DNA of 39,052 bases from the NCBI GenBank assembly GCA_017412705.1, contig JAFPWS010000063.1, positions 1-39,052 on the forward strand, written 5' to 3'. The DNA is from Prevotella sp. (GTDB taxonomy: Bacteria; Bacteroidota; Bacteroidia; Bacteroidales; Bacteroidaceae). The notes below the pieces were generated by a model. The model was not told the DNA's origin and ran no database searches. It saw only the letters and a program-made list of their open reading frames with translations. Positions within the stretch are counted from its first letter, which is position 1. The number at the start of each line of letters is the position of its first letter. The position numbers and the translations under genes are program-made. Below are positions 23,626 to 31,534 of this stretch, one piece after another.

Positions 23626-25473
23626 ATGGCAAACAAAGAGAAACTCTTTAGCGAGTTCCAAGCGCCGACCACCCAGGAGTGGCTGGACAAGATTGAAGTG
23701 GACCTGAAAGGTGCCGACTTCCAGAAGCGACTCGTATGGAGAACCAACGAAGGGTTCAATGTGCAGCCCTTCTATCGTCGGGAAGACCTGGCGAATCTGA
23801 AGACGCCTGACGCTTTGCCGGGCGAGTTCCCGTTCGTACGTGGTAACAAGAAAGACACGAATGAGTGGTATGTTCGTCAGAACATTGCAGTCAATGACCC
23901 TGTGGAGGCCAACAAGAAGGCACTCGACATCCTGAACAAGGGTATCGACTCTCTTGGCTTCCGTATTCCTAAGACACTTGTCTCTGCAGAGAACATCGAG
24001 GCTCTGCTGAAGGACATCTGCTGCGAGATTGTCGACCTGAACTTCCGCACCTGTGCCCGTCATGCGCTGGAGCTGGCTCAGATAGTCGACGCCTACTTTA
24101 CCAAGCAGGGCTACGACAAGCCGAAGCTGTCGTTCACAGTTGGCTTCGACCCCATCGAGAACATCCTCACCAAGGGTAAGGACGTGACGCCAGTATTGGC
24201 TGAGGGCCCGAAGATTGTCGAGGTGCTGAAGGACTATCCCAAGGCTCACGTGATGACTGTTCATACGGAGACGCTGAACAATGCCGGTGCCTATATCGTT
24301 CAGGAGCTGGGCTATGCGCTGGCTTGGGGTAACGAGTACCTGCAGCAGTTGGTTGACGCCGGTGTCGATGTTGACCAGGCTGCCCGTCAGATGAAGTTCT
24401 ACATGGGCGTATCGGAGAACTACTTCATGGAGATTGCCAAGTTCCGTGCAGCTCGCCTGCTGTGGGCACAGATAGTGAAGCAGTATGAGCCCAAGGACGA
24501 CAATTCGTGCAAGATGACCATCAACGCTACGACCTCTACTTACAACATGACGGTGTTCGACTCATACGTCAACCTGCTTCGCTCGCAGACGGAGGCCATG
24601 AGTGCTGCCCTGGGTGGCGTTCACTCAATGGTAGTCACTCCGTTCAACGTTCCCTACGAGAAGCCTTCTGACTTCTCAGAGCGTATTGCACGCAACCAGC
24701 AGTTGCTGATTAAGGAAGAGGCTCACTTCGATCGTATTGTCGACCCCTCTGCAGGCTCATATTATATCGAGCACCTGACGGACGCTCTGGCTCAGGAGGG
24801 CTGGAAGCTGTTCCTGAAGATAGAGGAAGAGGGCGGTTTCCTGGAGGCCTGCAAGAAGGGCATCGTTCAGGACGATATCAATGCCACCAACGTGAAGCGT
24901 CATGGTGACGCTGCCAAGCGTAAGGAGTTCCTGCTGGGTACCAACCAGTTCCCCAACTTCACGGAGAAGAGCGAGGGCAAGCGTGCCGCTGTCGCAGCTT
25001 GTGGCTGTGGTTGTGCCGAACAGCCCCCCTTCAAGAAGCTTGAGACCACTCGTCTTGCTGCCGATTTCGAGGATCTCCGCATTCATACCGAAGAGACTAA
25101 GGTTCCTACAGCCTTCATGCTGACGATTGGCAACCTCGCCATGCGTCAGGCTCGTGCCCAGTTCTCTTGCAACTTCCTGGCTTGTGCTGGTTACAAGGTG
25201 ATTGATAACCTAGGTTTCAAGACCGTTGAGGAAGGTGTTGACGCTGCGCTTGAGGCTAAGGCCGATATCGTGGTCATCTGTTCTAGCGACGATGAGTATG
25301 CTGAGTATGCCATCCCTGCCTTCAAGTATCTGAACGGTCGCGCTATGTTCGTTGTAGCAGGTGCTCCTGCTTGCATGGAGGATCTGAAGGCTGCCGGCAT
25401 CGAGAACTACATCCACGTAAAGTGCAATGTGCTCGAGACTTTGAAAGAATATAATCAGAAACTTGGTATTTAA
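23626..25473 (+). CDS. mutA: Methylmalonyl-CoA mutase small subunit
   Basis: The 615-residue protein is the small, non-catalytic subunit of adenosylcobalamin-dependent methylmalonyl-CoA mutase. It keeps the barrel of the family (NYFMEIAKFRAARLLWAQIV, MSAALGGVHSMVVTPFNVPY, DPSAGSYYIEHLTDALAQE). Its C-terminal cobalamin-like domain lacks the D-x-H-x-x-G motif, as expected for this subunit. A Cys/Gly-rich insert (CGCGC, near residue 460) separates the two domains. It pairs with MutB to interconvert succinyl-CoA and methylmalonyl-CoA. MutB begins 19 bp downstream. Length fits the family. Confidence 0.96.
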   Translation: MANKEKLFSEFQAPTTQEWLDKIEVDLKGADFQKRLVWRTNEGFNVQPFYRREDLANLKTPDALPGEFPFVRGNKKDTNEWYVRQNIAVNDPVEANKKALDILNKGIDSLGFRIPKTLVSAENIEALLKDICCEIVDLNFRTCARHALELAQIVDAYFTKQGYDKPKLSFTVGFDPIENILTKGKDVTPVLAEGPKIVEVLKDYPKAHVMTVHTETLNNAGAYIVQELGYALAWGNEYLQQLVDAGVDVDQAARQMKFYMGVSENYFMEIAKFRAARLLWAQIVKQYEPKDDNSCKMTINATTSTYNMTVFDSYVNLLRSQTEAMSAALGGVHSMVVTPFNVPYEKPSDFSERIARNQQLLIKEEAHFDRIVDPSAGSYYIEHLTDALAQEGWKLFLKIEEEGGFLEACKKGIVQDDINATNVKRHGDAAKRKEFLLGTNQFPNFTEKSEGKRAAVAACGCGCAEQPPFKKLETTRLAADFEDLRIHTEETKVPTAFMLTIGNLAMRQARAQFSCNFLACAGYKVIDNLGFKTVEEGVDAALEAKADIVVICSSDDEYAEYAIPAFKYLNGRAMFVVAGAPACMEDLKAAGIENYIHVKCNVLETLKEYNQKLGI

Positions 25474-25492
25474 AGAATAGGAGACTTGAATT

Positions 25493-27658
25493 ATGCGTAA
25501 ACAGTTTAAAGATATTGATATCTATGCAGGCATCAAGGCTCAAGATGGTGCTAAGTGGATTAAAGACAACGGTATAGTAGCTGACTGGAAGACCCCGGAG
25601 CACATCGAGGTTCGTCCTGTCTACACGAAAGAAGACCTCGAAGGTATGGAGCACCTCGACTTCACAGCCGGTATCCCTCCCTATTTGCGTGGTCCGTACA
25701 GTATGATGTATCCGTTCCGCCCGTGGACTATCCGTCAGTATGCCGGATTCTCTACTGCCGAGGAGTCGAATGCATTCTATCGCCGTAACCTCGCTTCTGG
25801 TCAGAAGGGCCTTTCTGTAGCCTTCGACCTGCCGACGCACCGTGGTTACGACCCCGACAACGCCCGTGTGGTGGGCGATGTAGGTAAGGCAGGTGTGAGT
25901 ATCTGTAACGAGGAGAACATGAAGGTGCTCTTCAGCGGTATCCCCTTGAATAAGATGTCTGTGTCGATGACCATGAACGGTGCCGTGCTGCCTATCCTGG
26001 CATTCTACATCGTGGCAGGTCTGGAGCAGGGCGCTCAGCTCGAGGAGATGGCTGGAACCATCCAGAACGATATCCTGAAGGAGTTCATGGTGCGTAACAC
26101 CTATATCTATCCCCCTGCATTCTCAATGAAGATCATCGCTGATATCTTCGAGTACACTTCGCAGAAGATGCCTAAGTTCAACAGCATCTCCATCTCAGGC
26201 TATCACATGCAGGAGGCTGGTGCAACGGCTGACATCGAGTTGGCTTACACCCTTGCCGACGGTATGGACTACCTGCGTACTGGTGTGAATGCCGGTATCG
26301 ATGTGGATGCCTTCGCTCCGCGTCTGTCGTTCTTCTGGGCTATCGGTATGAACCACTTCATGGAGATTGCCAAGATGCGTGCAGGCCGTCTGCTGTGGGC
26401 TAAGATCGTGAAGAGCTTCGGTGCCAAGAACCCGAAGTCGCTCGCCCTGCGTACCCACTCACAGACCTCTGGTTGGTCGCTCACCGAGCAGGATCCCTTC
26501 AACAACGTGGGTCGTACCTGTATCGAGGCTATGGCTGCCGTGCTGGGTCATACTCAGTCTCTGCACACCAACGCCCTCGACGAGGCTATCGCCCTGCCTA
26601 CAGACTTCTCGGCCCGTATCGCCCGTAACACCCAGATCTACATCCAGAACGAGACTAAGGTCTGCAAGCAGATCGACCCATGGGCAGGTTCTTACTACGT
26701 GGAGACCCTGACCAACGAGCTGGTTCACAAGGCTTGGGAGCACATCCAGGAGATTGAGAAGCTGGGCGGTATGGCCAAGGCCATCGAGACCGGTCTGCCC
26801 AAGATGCGTATCGAGGAGGCCGCTGCCCGCACACAGGCTCGTATCGACTCAGGCGTTCAGACTATCGTGGGTACCAACAAGTATCGTCTTGAGCACGAGG
26901 ATCCTATCGATATCCTCGAGGTCGACAATACTGCTGTACGCAAGCAGCAGGAGGAGAGCCTGAAGGAGGTTCGCAGCAAGCGTGACGAGGCTGCCTGCCA
27001 GGCTGCCCTGAAGGCGATTACCGAGTGCGTGCGCGACTTCAACGAAGGCCGCAAGAGCGAGAACAACCTGCTCGACTTGGCTGTCAAGGCTGCTCAGCTG
27101 CGTTGTACCCTTGGTGAGATTTCAGATGCCTGCGAGGAAATCGTAGGTCGTTATAAAGCAGTAATCAGAACAATTTCAGGTGTGTACAGTTCAGAATCAA
27201 AGAACGACAGCGACTTCGAGTTGGCTTGCAAGCTGACCGATGAGTTCGCAAAGAAGGAGGGTCGTCGTCCGCGTATCTTCATTGCCAAGATGGGTCAGGA
27301 TGGTCACGACCGTGGTGCAAAGGTGGTGGCTACGGGTTATGCCGACTGTGGCTTCGACGTGGATATGGGACCCTTGTTCCAGACACCTGCCGAGGCTGCT
27401 CGTGAGGCTGTAGAGAACGATGTCCACGTGGTGGGCGCCTCGTCGCTGGCTGCTGGTCACAAGACGCTCATCCCACAGCTCATCGAGGAACTGAAGAAGC
27501 TGGGACGTGAGGATATCATGGTCATTGCAGGTGGTGTGATTCCTGCTCAGGACTACGACTTCCTCTACAAAGCTGGCGTCGCTGCCATCTTCGGTCCTGG
27601 TACTTCTGTTGCCAAGGCTGCTGTCGAGATGATGAAGATTTTGCTTGAGGAAGAGTAA
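25493..27658 (+). CDS. mutB: Methylmalonyl-CoA mutase large (catalytic) subunit
   Basis: The 721-residue protein has the catalytic TIM barrel ([57 protein letters not shown]). The C-terminal cobalamin domain carries the B12 motif D-x-H-x-x-G ([20 protein letters not shown]) and the later [16 protein letters not shown]. It catalyses the radical rearrangement of succinyl-CoA to (R)-methylmalonyl-CoA, the step that commits succinate to propionate. Immediately downstream, 4 bp after the stop, is a P-loop/CYTH protein; the usual repair chaperone MeaB is not in this window. Confidence 0.98.
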   Translation: MRKQFKDIDIYAGIKAQDGAKWIKDNGIVADWKTPEHIEVRPVYTKEDLEGMEHLDFTAGIPPYLRGPYSMMYPFRPWTIRQYAGFSTAEESNAFYRRNLASGQKGLSVAFDLPTHRGYDPDNARVVGDVGKAGVSICNEENMKVLFSGIPLNKMSVSMTMNGAVLPILAFYIVAGLEQGAQLEEMAGTIQNDILKEFMVRNTYIYPPAFSMKIIADIFEYTSQKMPKFNSISISGYHMQEAGATADIELAYTLADGMDYLRTGVNAGIDVDAFAPRLSFFWAIGMNHFMEIAKMRAGRLLWAKIVKSFGAKNPKSLALRTHSQTSGWSLTEQDPFNNVGRTCIEAMAAVLGHTQSLHTNALDEAIALPTDFSARIARNTQIYIQNETKVCKQIDPWAGSYYVETLTNELVHKAWEHIQEIEKLGGMAKAIETGLPKMRIEEAAARTQARIDSGVQTIVGTNKYRLEHEDPIDILEVDNTAVRKQQEESLKEVRSKRDEAACQAALKAITECVRDFNEGRKSENNLLDLAVKAAQLRCTLGEISDACEEIVGRYKAVIRTISGVYSSESKNDSDFELACKLTDEFAKKEGRRPRIFIAKMGQDGHDRGAKVVATGYADCGFDVDMGPLFQTPAEAAREAVENDVHVVGASSLAAGHKTLIPQLIEELKKLGREDIMVIAGGVIPAQDYDFLYKAGVAAIFGPGTSVAKAAVEMMKILLEEE

Positions 27659-27662
27659 GTGA

Positions 27663-28760
27663 ATGAGTGACATCAAGCGAATAGTTTTGACGGGAGGGCC
27701 GTGTGCTGGAAAGACCACGGCCCTCGTCCGTATAGTAGAACACTTCTCAAATCTGGGCTTTAAGGTGTTTACCGTCCCTGAGGTGCCTACCATGTATAGT
27801 CAGGGAGGCTGGAGCTATCTGACACCTAATCCTAAACTCTATTACGAGGGCGAGTTGGCCATCCTCCAGACGCAGCTGTCGCTGGAGGATTCGTTTATGC
27901 GACTGGCTGAAACCTGTACAAAGCCTACCTTTGTAGTTTGCGATAGAGGTACAATGGATATATCGGCCTATATTGCTCCTGAAATGTGGCAGGAGATTAC
28001 CTCTAAGTGTGGCACAAACTCAAACGACCTTCGTCATCGCTATGATGCTGTGCTCCATTTGGTAAGTGCTGCTGATGGTGCCGAGCAGTTCTATACGCTT
28101 GCAACCAATTCTACTCGCTACGAGCAGGCTAACGAGGAGGGGCTGCAGTTGGCTCGCGACTTGGACAAGAAGGTCAATAAGGCCTGGACAGGACATCCGC
28201 ATCTGCGTGTCATCAACAACCACGACGATTTCGATACCAAGATTCGTCGTGTCTTGAAGGAAATCAGCAATGTGCTGGGCATTCCGCAACCAATAGAGGA
28301 CGAACGTACCTATATCGTTGAGGTGACAGGTCAGTTACCTGAGTGCGTCGAGAGCGAGATAACCCAGACTTATCTTGTCGCCGATCCTGGCTGTGAGGTT
28401 CGTTTGCGTCGTCGTGGCTGGGGTGGGGAGTTCGTCAATGTGCATAAGACCAAAAAACGCATCTCTGACACAGAAGTGCTGGAGACGGAGCGTCAGGTTA
28501 GCAACGCCCTTTACGAGTCGCTGTTGCAGCAGGCCGACCCTTATCGCGCTACTATTCGTAAGACACGTCGCAGCTTTATCTGGAAAGGTCAGTACTTTGA
28601 GATTGATACCTTCCATGAACCCATTGCCAACCTGACAATTCTTGAGACAAAGGGCGTTGCCCGACAGGAGAATGTAAATTTCCCTCCATTCCTAAAAGTG
28701 GTGAAGGAGGTAACGGGCGATCCTCAGTATAACAACTATAACATGGCATTACGTAGATAA
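27663..28760 (+). CDS. P-loop kinase/ATPase fused to a CYTH (triphosphate tunnel) domain
   Basis: The 365-residue protein has an N-terminal P-loop kinase-like domain (1-205) with Walker A GGPCAGKT (11-18), a likely Walker B/DRG segment VVCDRGTMD (91-99) and thymidylate-kinase-like architecture. Its C-terminal region (about 216-345) is a CYTH/triphosphate tunnel domain, with EVRLRRRG (245-252), KTKKR (262-266), ETERQVS (274-280), RKTRRSFIWKGQYFEIDTF and LETKG as the charged tunnel strands. The fusion parallels kinase-TTM proteins of plants and bacteria; substrates could be a nucleoside or cofactor triphosphate. It begins 4 bp after mutB and so is co-transcribed with the mutase; a role in cofactor metabolism is inference. 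Confidence 0.85.
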   Translation: MSDIKRIVLTGGPCAGKTTALVRIVEHFSNLGFKVFTVPEVPTMYSQGGWSYLTPNPKLYYEGELAILQTQLSLEDSFMRLAETCTKPTFVVCDRGTMDISAYIAPEMWQEITSKCGTNSNDLRHRYDAVLHLVSAADGAEQFYTLATNSTRYEQANEEGLQLARDLDKKVNKAWTGHPHLRVINNHDDFDTKIRRVLKEISNVLGIPQPIEDERTYIVEVTGQLPECVESEITQTYLVADPGCEVRLRRRGWGGEFVNVHKTKKRISDTEVLETERQVSNALYESLLQQADPYRATIRKTRRSFIWKGQYFEIDTFHEPIANLTILETKGVARQENVNFPPFLKVVKEVTGDPQYNNYNMALRR

Positions 28761-28772
28761 TATAAATAAGGT

Positions 28773-29132
28773 ATGAAGAAGGCAATATTGACCCTTACAG
28801 TTCTGTTGGCTATAACGACAGCGAGCGCGCAAAACAACCAGAAGGGCGGGGCACCCCAGCCTCCAAAGAAGATGACCATTGAGGATAAAACCAACCATAT
28901 GGTTCACGACCTTGGACTTAACAATGCGCAGAAAGCCAAACTGTTGCAGCTGAATAAGGAGTACGAGGCCAAGTTGAAAGGCATTTTGACTGCTGAGCAA
29001 TACAAGAAGTACCAGAGCATGGGTCCTGGAGGCCCGGGCAGACCTGGTGGCCCTGATGGTCCTGGAGGACCGGGAGGTCCCGATGGTCCAGGCACGCCAC
29101 CCAAGGATGCAAAGACTAAGAAACAGAAGTAA
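28773..29132 (+). CDS. Small exported protein with collagen-like Gly-Pro tail
   Basis: The 119-residue product has a signal peptide ([20 protein letters not shown]) and a helical segment ([35 protein letters not shown], cut here as residues 46-80) of the CpxP/LTxxQ-like (DUF4890-type) kind. A collagen-like run of G-x-y triplets (about 84-108: [13 protein letters not shown] and on) and a Lys-rich end follow. It starts 12 bp after the kinase/CYTH gene, so it probably belongs to the mutase transcript. Its helical segment is clearly paralogous to the gene at 29281 (TDDQYKTYQKQ against [11 protein letters not shown]). Envelope stress or metal-related roles are known for CpxP-like proteins; none is shown here. 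Confidence 0.83.
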   Translation: MKKAILTLTVLLAITTASAQNNQKGGAPQPPKKMTIEDKTNHMVHDLGLNNAQKAKLLQLNKEYEAKLKGILTAEQYKKYQSMGPGGPGRPGGPDGPGGPGGPDGPGTPPKDAKTKKQK

Positions 29133-29170
29133 AATCGGCAGCCATAAGGGCGATTCGCTATTAAAATTCG

Positions 29171-29200
29171 ACCGTTCGCAGAAATTCTTCTGCGGGCGGT
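29171..29200. terminator. 13-bp hairpin, likely terminator
   Basis: ACCGTTCGCAGAA (29171-29183) pairs with TTCTGCGGGCGGT (29188-29200) around ATTC, with two U-G pairs. A short T-containing stretch follows. It lies just upstream of the -7 box for the next gene, so it probably ends the mutase-operon transcript and insulates the following gene. Confidence 0.65.
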
Positions 29201-29211
29201 TAAACTTTATC

Positions 29212-29219
29212 TACCTTTG
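29212..29219 (+). promoter_or_regulatory. -7 element TACCTTTG for the second CpxP-like gene
   Basis: TACCTTTG followed by GCA, 61 bp before the ATG at 29281. The -33 region falls inside the preceding hairpin and shows no TTG. Confidence 0.6.
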
Positions 29220-29280
29220 CAACGTCAAACAGACGTAAACAATTTAAACAATAGTAATATATTAGTTAATAGAAAAAGGT

Positions 29281-29760
29281 ATGAAAAAAGTAGTTTTAAC
29301 AATGGTTGCCCTCCTGTCAATGACAGCAGCAATGGCACAGAGCGAGAATGGTGAGCGCAAGGCTCGTAAGCGGATGACCCCGACAGAGATGACCTCTCAA
29401 ATGACTAAGGAGTTGAACCTTACTGACGATCAGAAGTCCAAGATACAGTCACTCAACGAAGAGTATAAAGACTATCTGGCAGGTCCTGCCGGAATGGGTC
29501 CCGGCAAGCGTGGCCAGCGTCCTGACGGTAACACTGGGGCCACTCAGCAGCAGGGTCAGGAGAAGCGCCAGCGCCCAGAACTGAGTGATGAACAGAAAGC
29601 CGAGATGAAGCAGCACATGGCCAAGCGTGAGGAGTACAATGCCAAGTTGAAGGGCATTCTGACTGATGACCAGTATAAGACTTATCAGAAACAGCACATG
29701 CGTCGTGGTCCTGGAGGACCCCGTGGCGGCAAGTCAAAAGACCGCAGCAGCAACGATTAA
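29281..29760 (+). CDS. Small exported CpxP/LTxxQ-like (DUF4890-type) protein
   Basis: The 159-residue product has a signal peptide (MKKVVLTMVALLSMTAAMAQ) and two helical segments of the same family type (MTKELNLTDDQKSKIQSLNEEYK and, after a variable Gly/Gln-rich linker, ELSDEQKAEMKQHMAKREE, KLKGILTDDQYKTYQ). It ends in a basic Gly/Arg tail. It is a paralogue of the shorter protein at 28773, which retains one helical segment and a Gly-Pro tail. The protein is probably periplasmic, with a metal- or stress-related role by family. A strong bidirectional hairpin follows 25 bp after the stop. Confidence 0.86.
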   Translation: MKKVVLTMVALLSMTAAMAQSENGERKARKRMTPTEMTSQMTKELNLTDDQKSKIQSLNEEYKDYLAGPAGMGPGKRGQRPDGNTGATQQQGQEKRQRPELSDEQKAEMKQHMAKREEYNAKLKGILTDDQYKTYQKQHMRRGPGGPRGGKSKDRSSND

Positions 29761-29784
29761 TGCCGTCAGGCAGATAGAAACCAA

Positions 29785-29821
29785 AAGAAAGGATGGGCTT
29801 CTTGGAAGTCCATCCTTTCTT
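29785..29821. terminator. 17-bp bidirectional terminator
   Basis: AAGAAAGGATGGGCTTC (29785-29801) pairs with GAAGTCCATCCTTTCTT (29805-29821) around TTG with a single G-T pair. It can terminate both the CpxP-like gene and the tRNA on the opposite strand, whose 3' end is 6 bp away. Confidence 0.85.
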
Positions 29822-29826
29822 GCTGT

Positions 29827-29904
29827 TGGTAGGGACGATCGGGCTCGAACCGATGACCTCTGCAATGTGACTGCAGCGCTCTAAACCAACTGGGCTACGC
29901 CCCT
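29827..29904 (-). tRNA. tRNA-Val (anticodon CAC, encoded CCA)
   Basis: Read on the minus strand, the acceptor arm AGGGGCG/CGTCCCT pairs fully with one G-T. The anticodon arm is CTGCA-GTCACAT-TGCAG and the T arm ATCGG-TTCGAGC-CCGAT. CCA is encoded at 29827-29829. The 7-nt loop has T at position 33 and A at 37, giving anticodon CAC (plus-strand 29867-29869 GTG) for Val. The D stem GCCC/GAGC contains one C-A mismatch, so the identity is likely but not certain. Confidence 0.88.
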
Positions 29905-29999
29905 GTTTCTTCAAATCGCCTGCAAAGTTACGAATAAACCGCAAAAAAACCAAAGGAAAATGAATTTTTCTTTTTGTTTTCTGAAGAAAGAAGCGGATT

Positions 30000-30033
30000 T
30001 GTCATTTTGGCATACTTTTGCGACAAAATGACA
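30000..30033. promoter_or_regulatory. Inverted repeat upstream of the hsp20 sigma-54 promoter
   Basis: TGTCATTTTG (30000-30009) and CAAAATGACA (30024-30033) form a perfect 10-bp inverted repeat around 14 nt. Its centre is about 30 bp upstream of the GG of the sigma-54 box. It is a candidate binding site for an enhancer-binding protein or heat-shock regulator. The TTGGCATACTTTTGC inside it looks like a sigma-54 box, but its GG-GC spacing is 11, one short. Confidence 0.7.
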
Positions 30034-30045
30034 CCATTTCCCGTT

Positions 30046-30061
30046 TGGCACCTAAGTTGCA
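30046..30061 (+). promoter_or_regulatory. Sigma-54 (RpoN) promoter of hsp20
   Basis: TGGCACCTAAGTTGCA matches the consensus TGGCAC-N5-TTGCA at every fixed base, with GG (30047) to GC (30059) spaced 12. Transcription should start near 30072, giving a leader of about 72 nt. No TAnnTTTG box is visible in the same interval. Confidence 0.85.
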
Positions 30062-30129
30062 TATCCATAAGTGAAAGCCGAAAGGCAATCGTAAGTAAGT
30101 AAATAATGTATAACTAATAAAAAAGAATT

Positions 30130-30136
30130 AGGAGGT
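30130..30136 (+). promoter_or_regulatory. Strong Shine-Dalgarno of hsp20
   Basis: AGGAGGT, 7 nt before the ATG at 30144. Strong SD sequences are uncommon in Bacteroidota genes, and this one fixes the start (the tandem ATG-ATG begins here). Confidence 0.85.
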
Positions 30137-30143
30137 AACGATT

Positions 30144-30569
30144 ATGATGCCAATGATGAGAAGTAACAACTGGATTCCCTCAGTGTTCAACGATTTGTTT
30201 GATACGGAGTTTATGCCAAAGGCTAACTGCACAGCTCCCGCTATCAATGTGAAAGAATCAGACAAGTCCTATACTGTAGAGCTGGCTGCTCCAGGTATGA
30301 AGAAGGAAGACTTCAATGTACACATCAACGACGAGGGCAACCTCATCATCAAGATGGAACAGAAGCAGGAAAAGAAGGAGGAAGACAAGAACACGCGCTA
30401 TCTGCGTCGCGAGTTCAGCTACTCGAAGTACGAGCAGACGCTGATACTGCCCGACGATGTGAAGAAAGACGCCATCTCTGCCAAGGTAGAACACGGAGTG
30501 CTGACCGTAGAACTGCCCAAGGAGGTAGAGGAAAAGGTTAAAGTCTCCCGCCAGATAGACATCGCATAA
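30144..30569 (+). CDS. Small heat-shock protein (Hsp20/alpha-crystallin)
   Basis: The 141-residue protein has a short N-terminal arm (NNWIPSVFNDLFDTEFM), then an alpha-crystallin domain at about 34-135. Landmarks are SYTVELAAPGMKKEDFNVHI, EGNLIIKMEQKQEKKEED, RREFSYSKYEQTLILPDDV, AKVEHGVLTVELPK and a final EKVKVSRQIDIA. It is an ATP-independent holdase that binds unfolding proteins in the cytoplasm. The gene has a sigma-54 promoter, a strong SD, a perfect downstream terminator and no operon partner. Confidence 0.97.
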   Translation: MMPMMRSNNWIPSVFNDLFDTEFMPKANCTAPAINVKESDKSYTVELAAPGMKKEDFNVHINDEGNLIIKMEQKQEKKEEDKNTRYLRREFSYSKYEQTLILPDDVKKDAISAKVEHGVLTVELPKEVEEKVKVSRQIDIA

Positions 30570-30580
30570 GTTCGAGTCAC

Positions 30581-30610
30581 AAAAATCCCCTCAATGCAGA
30601 GGGGATTTTT
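30581..30610. terminator. Perfect 12-bp bidirectional terminator
   Basis: AAAAATCCCCTC (30581-30592) and GAGGGGATTTTT (30599-30610) pair perfectly around AATGCA. The A and T runs at both ends allow termination from either side; it separates hsp20 from the convergent hydrolase gene, which ends at 30618. Confidence 0.92.
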
Positions 30611-30617
30611 CGTGTCC

Positions 30618-31517
30618 TTAGTTTGAAGCCTCAAACATTTTGTTTTTCTCAATGGTCCAGCCTTCACGCTGAAGAATGCCAGGGTGCTGTCCTTGGAACA
30701 TCTTGGCAGCCTGTTGGTTGCCCTTCAGCTGCCAGTCGAGCCAGGCAATGGCGATGGGGCTGAACTCGCCGCCGTGGGGTTGCCGGTAGGTGCCTCCATG
30801 CCCCACGGGATAGTTGACAACGCATGCCGGCACGTGATTGATGAGGTGGAAGTCGTCCATGCCGTTTTCGTAGGCGATGTCCTCTTTGCCCCCAAGAATG
30901 TAAATGACCGGTGTATGAATCTCTTCCAGCTTCGATTTCTCAGGCATGGGCATGCCACCAACTGCCTGGGCTGCATTCGAGCGCTTGAAGAGGCCGCTAT
31001 TGCAGATCATCATCGCCGTGATGCGCGGGTCAGCGCAGTTGTATAGCGTCTGCAGACCGCCACACGACATGCCAGCGGCGCAGATGTTCCTGGCATCTAT
31101 CTTCTGGTAATAAACAGACGTCGGGTCGGCATTCTGTGCCATCGCCCAGTCGATGCTTTCTATCTGCTGCTGTGTAGTCGACATCGGACCTTGATAGGGC
31201 TCTTCCTCCATCGGGATGTAGCCTGTAGCCACAACGAGGTAACCGTGTGAGGCAATCTCGTTGAGGAACTTAAAATGCTCCCATGGCGAGTTGGTGCAGG
31301 CACCATTTCCCCATACCAGCACGGGCAGCGGATGCTTCTGGCTGAAGGCGGAGAGATCTTGTGGCGCGAAGACCGTGTGTGCAGCAAGATTCGGTTCTTC
31401 CTTCATCAGGGCCTTATAGGCTCCCGTTCCACCATCTTCGACGATTTTCTCTTTAGGCTGTGCTGTAGCCACTAGGCTTGTACACAACATCAAAACGGTA
31501 AATAGTTGCTTTTTCAT
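30618..31517 (-). CDS. Exported alpha/beta hydrolase (esterase-like)
   Basis: The open frame reaches 31553, overlapping the upstream gene; the ATG at 31517 gives a signal peptide (MKKQLFTVLMLCTSLVATAQ) and is chosen (299 residues). The fold is alpha/beta hydrolase: PVLVWGNGACTNSPW (oxyanion region), nucleophile elbow G-M-S-C-G with Ser151, then GGKEDIAYENGMDD with Asp213 and VGHGG with His240. It resembles PETase/dienelactone-hydrolase-like exported esterases. It lies 17 bp after the tandem GH43 gene on the same strand, so it probably removes acyl or other ester side groups from the same polysaccharide. The substrate is inference. Confidence 0.87.
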   Translation of the reverse strand: MKKQLFTVLMLCTSLVATAQPKEKIVEDGGTGAYKALMKEEPNLAAHTVFAPQDLSAFSQKHPLPVLVWGNGACTNSPWEHFKFLNEIASHGYLVVATGYIPMEEEPYQGPMSTTQQQIESIDWAMAQNADPTSVYYQKIDARNICAAGMSCGGLQTLYNCADPRITAMMICNSGLFKRSNAAQAVGGMPMPEKSKLEEIHTPVIYILGGKEDIAYENGMDDFHLINHVPACVVNYPVGHGGTYRQPHGGEFSPIAIAWLDWQLKGNQQAAKMFQGQHPGILQREGWTIEKNKMFEASN

Positions 31518-31534
31518 TTTTGATTGATTGGTTG

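Noticed and set aside
23590-24264. Minus-strand open frame over the start of mutA
   Set aside because: It overlaps the mutase gene, which matches its family throughout; this frame has no family match.
30008-30022. Another sigma-54-like box, TTGGCATACTTTTGC
   Set aside because: The GG to GC spacing is 11, not 12, and the box lies within the inverted repeat; the downstream box is exact.
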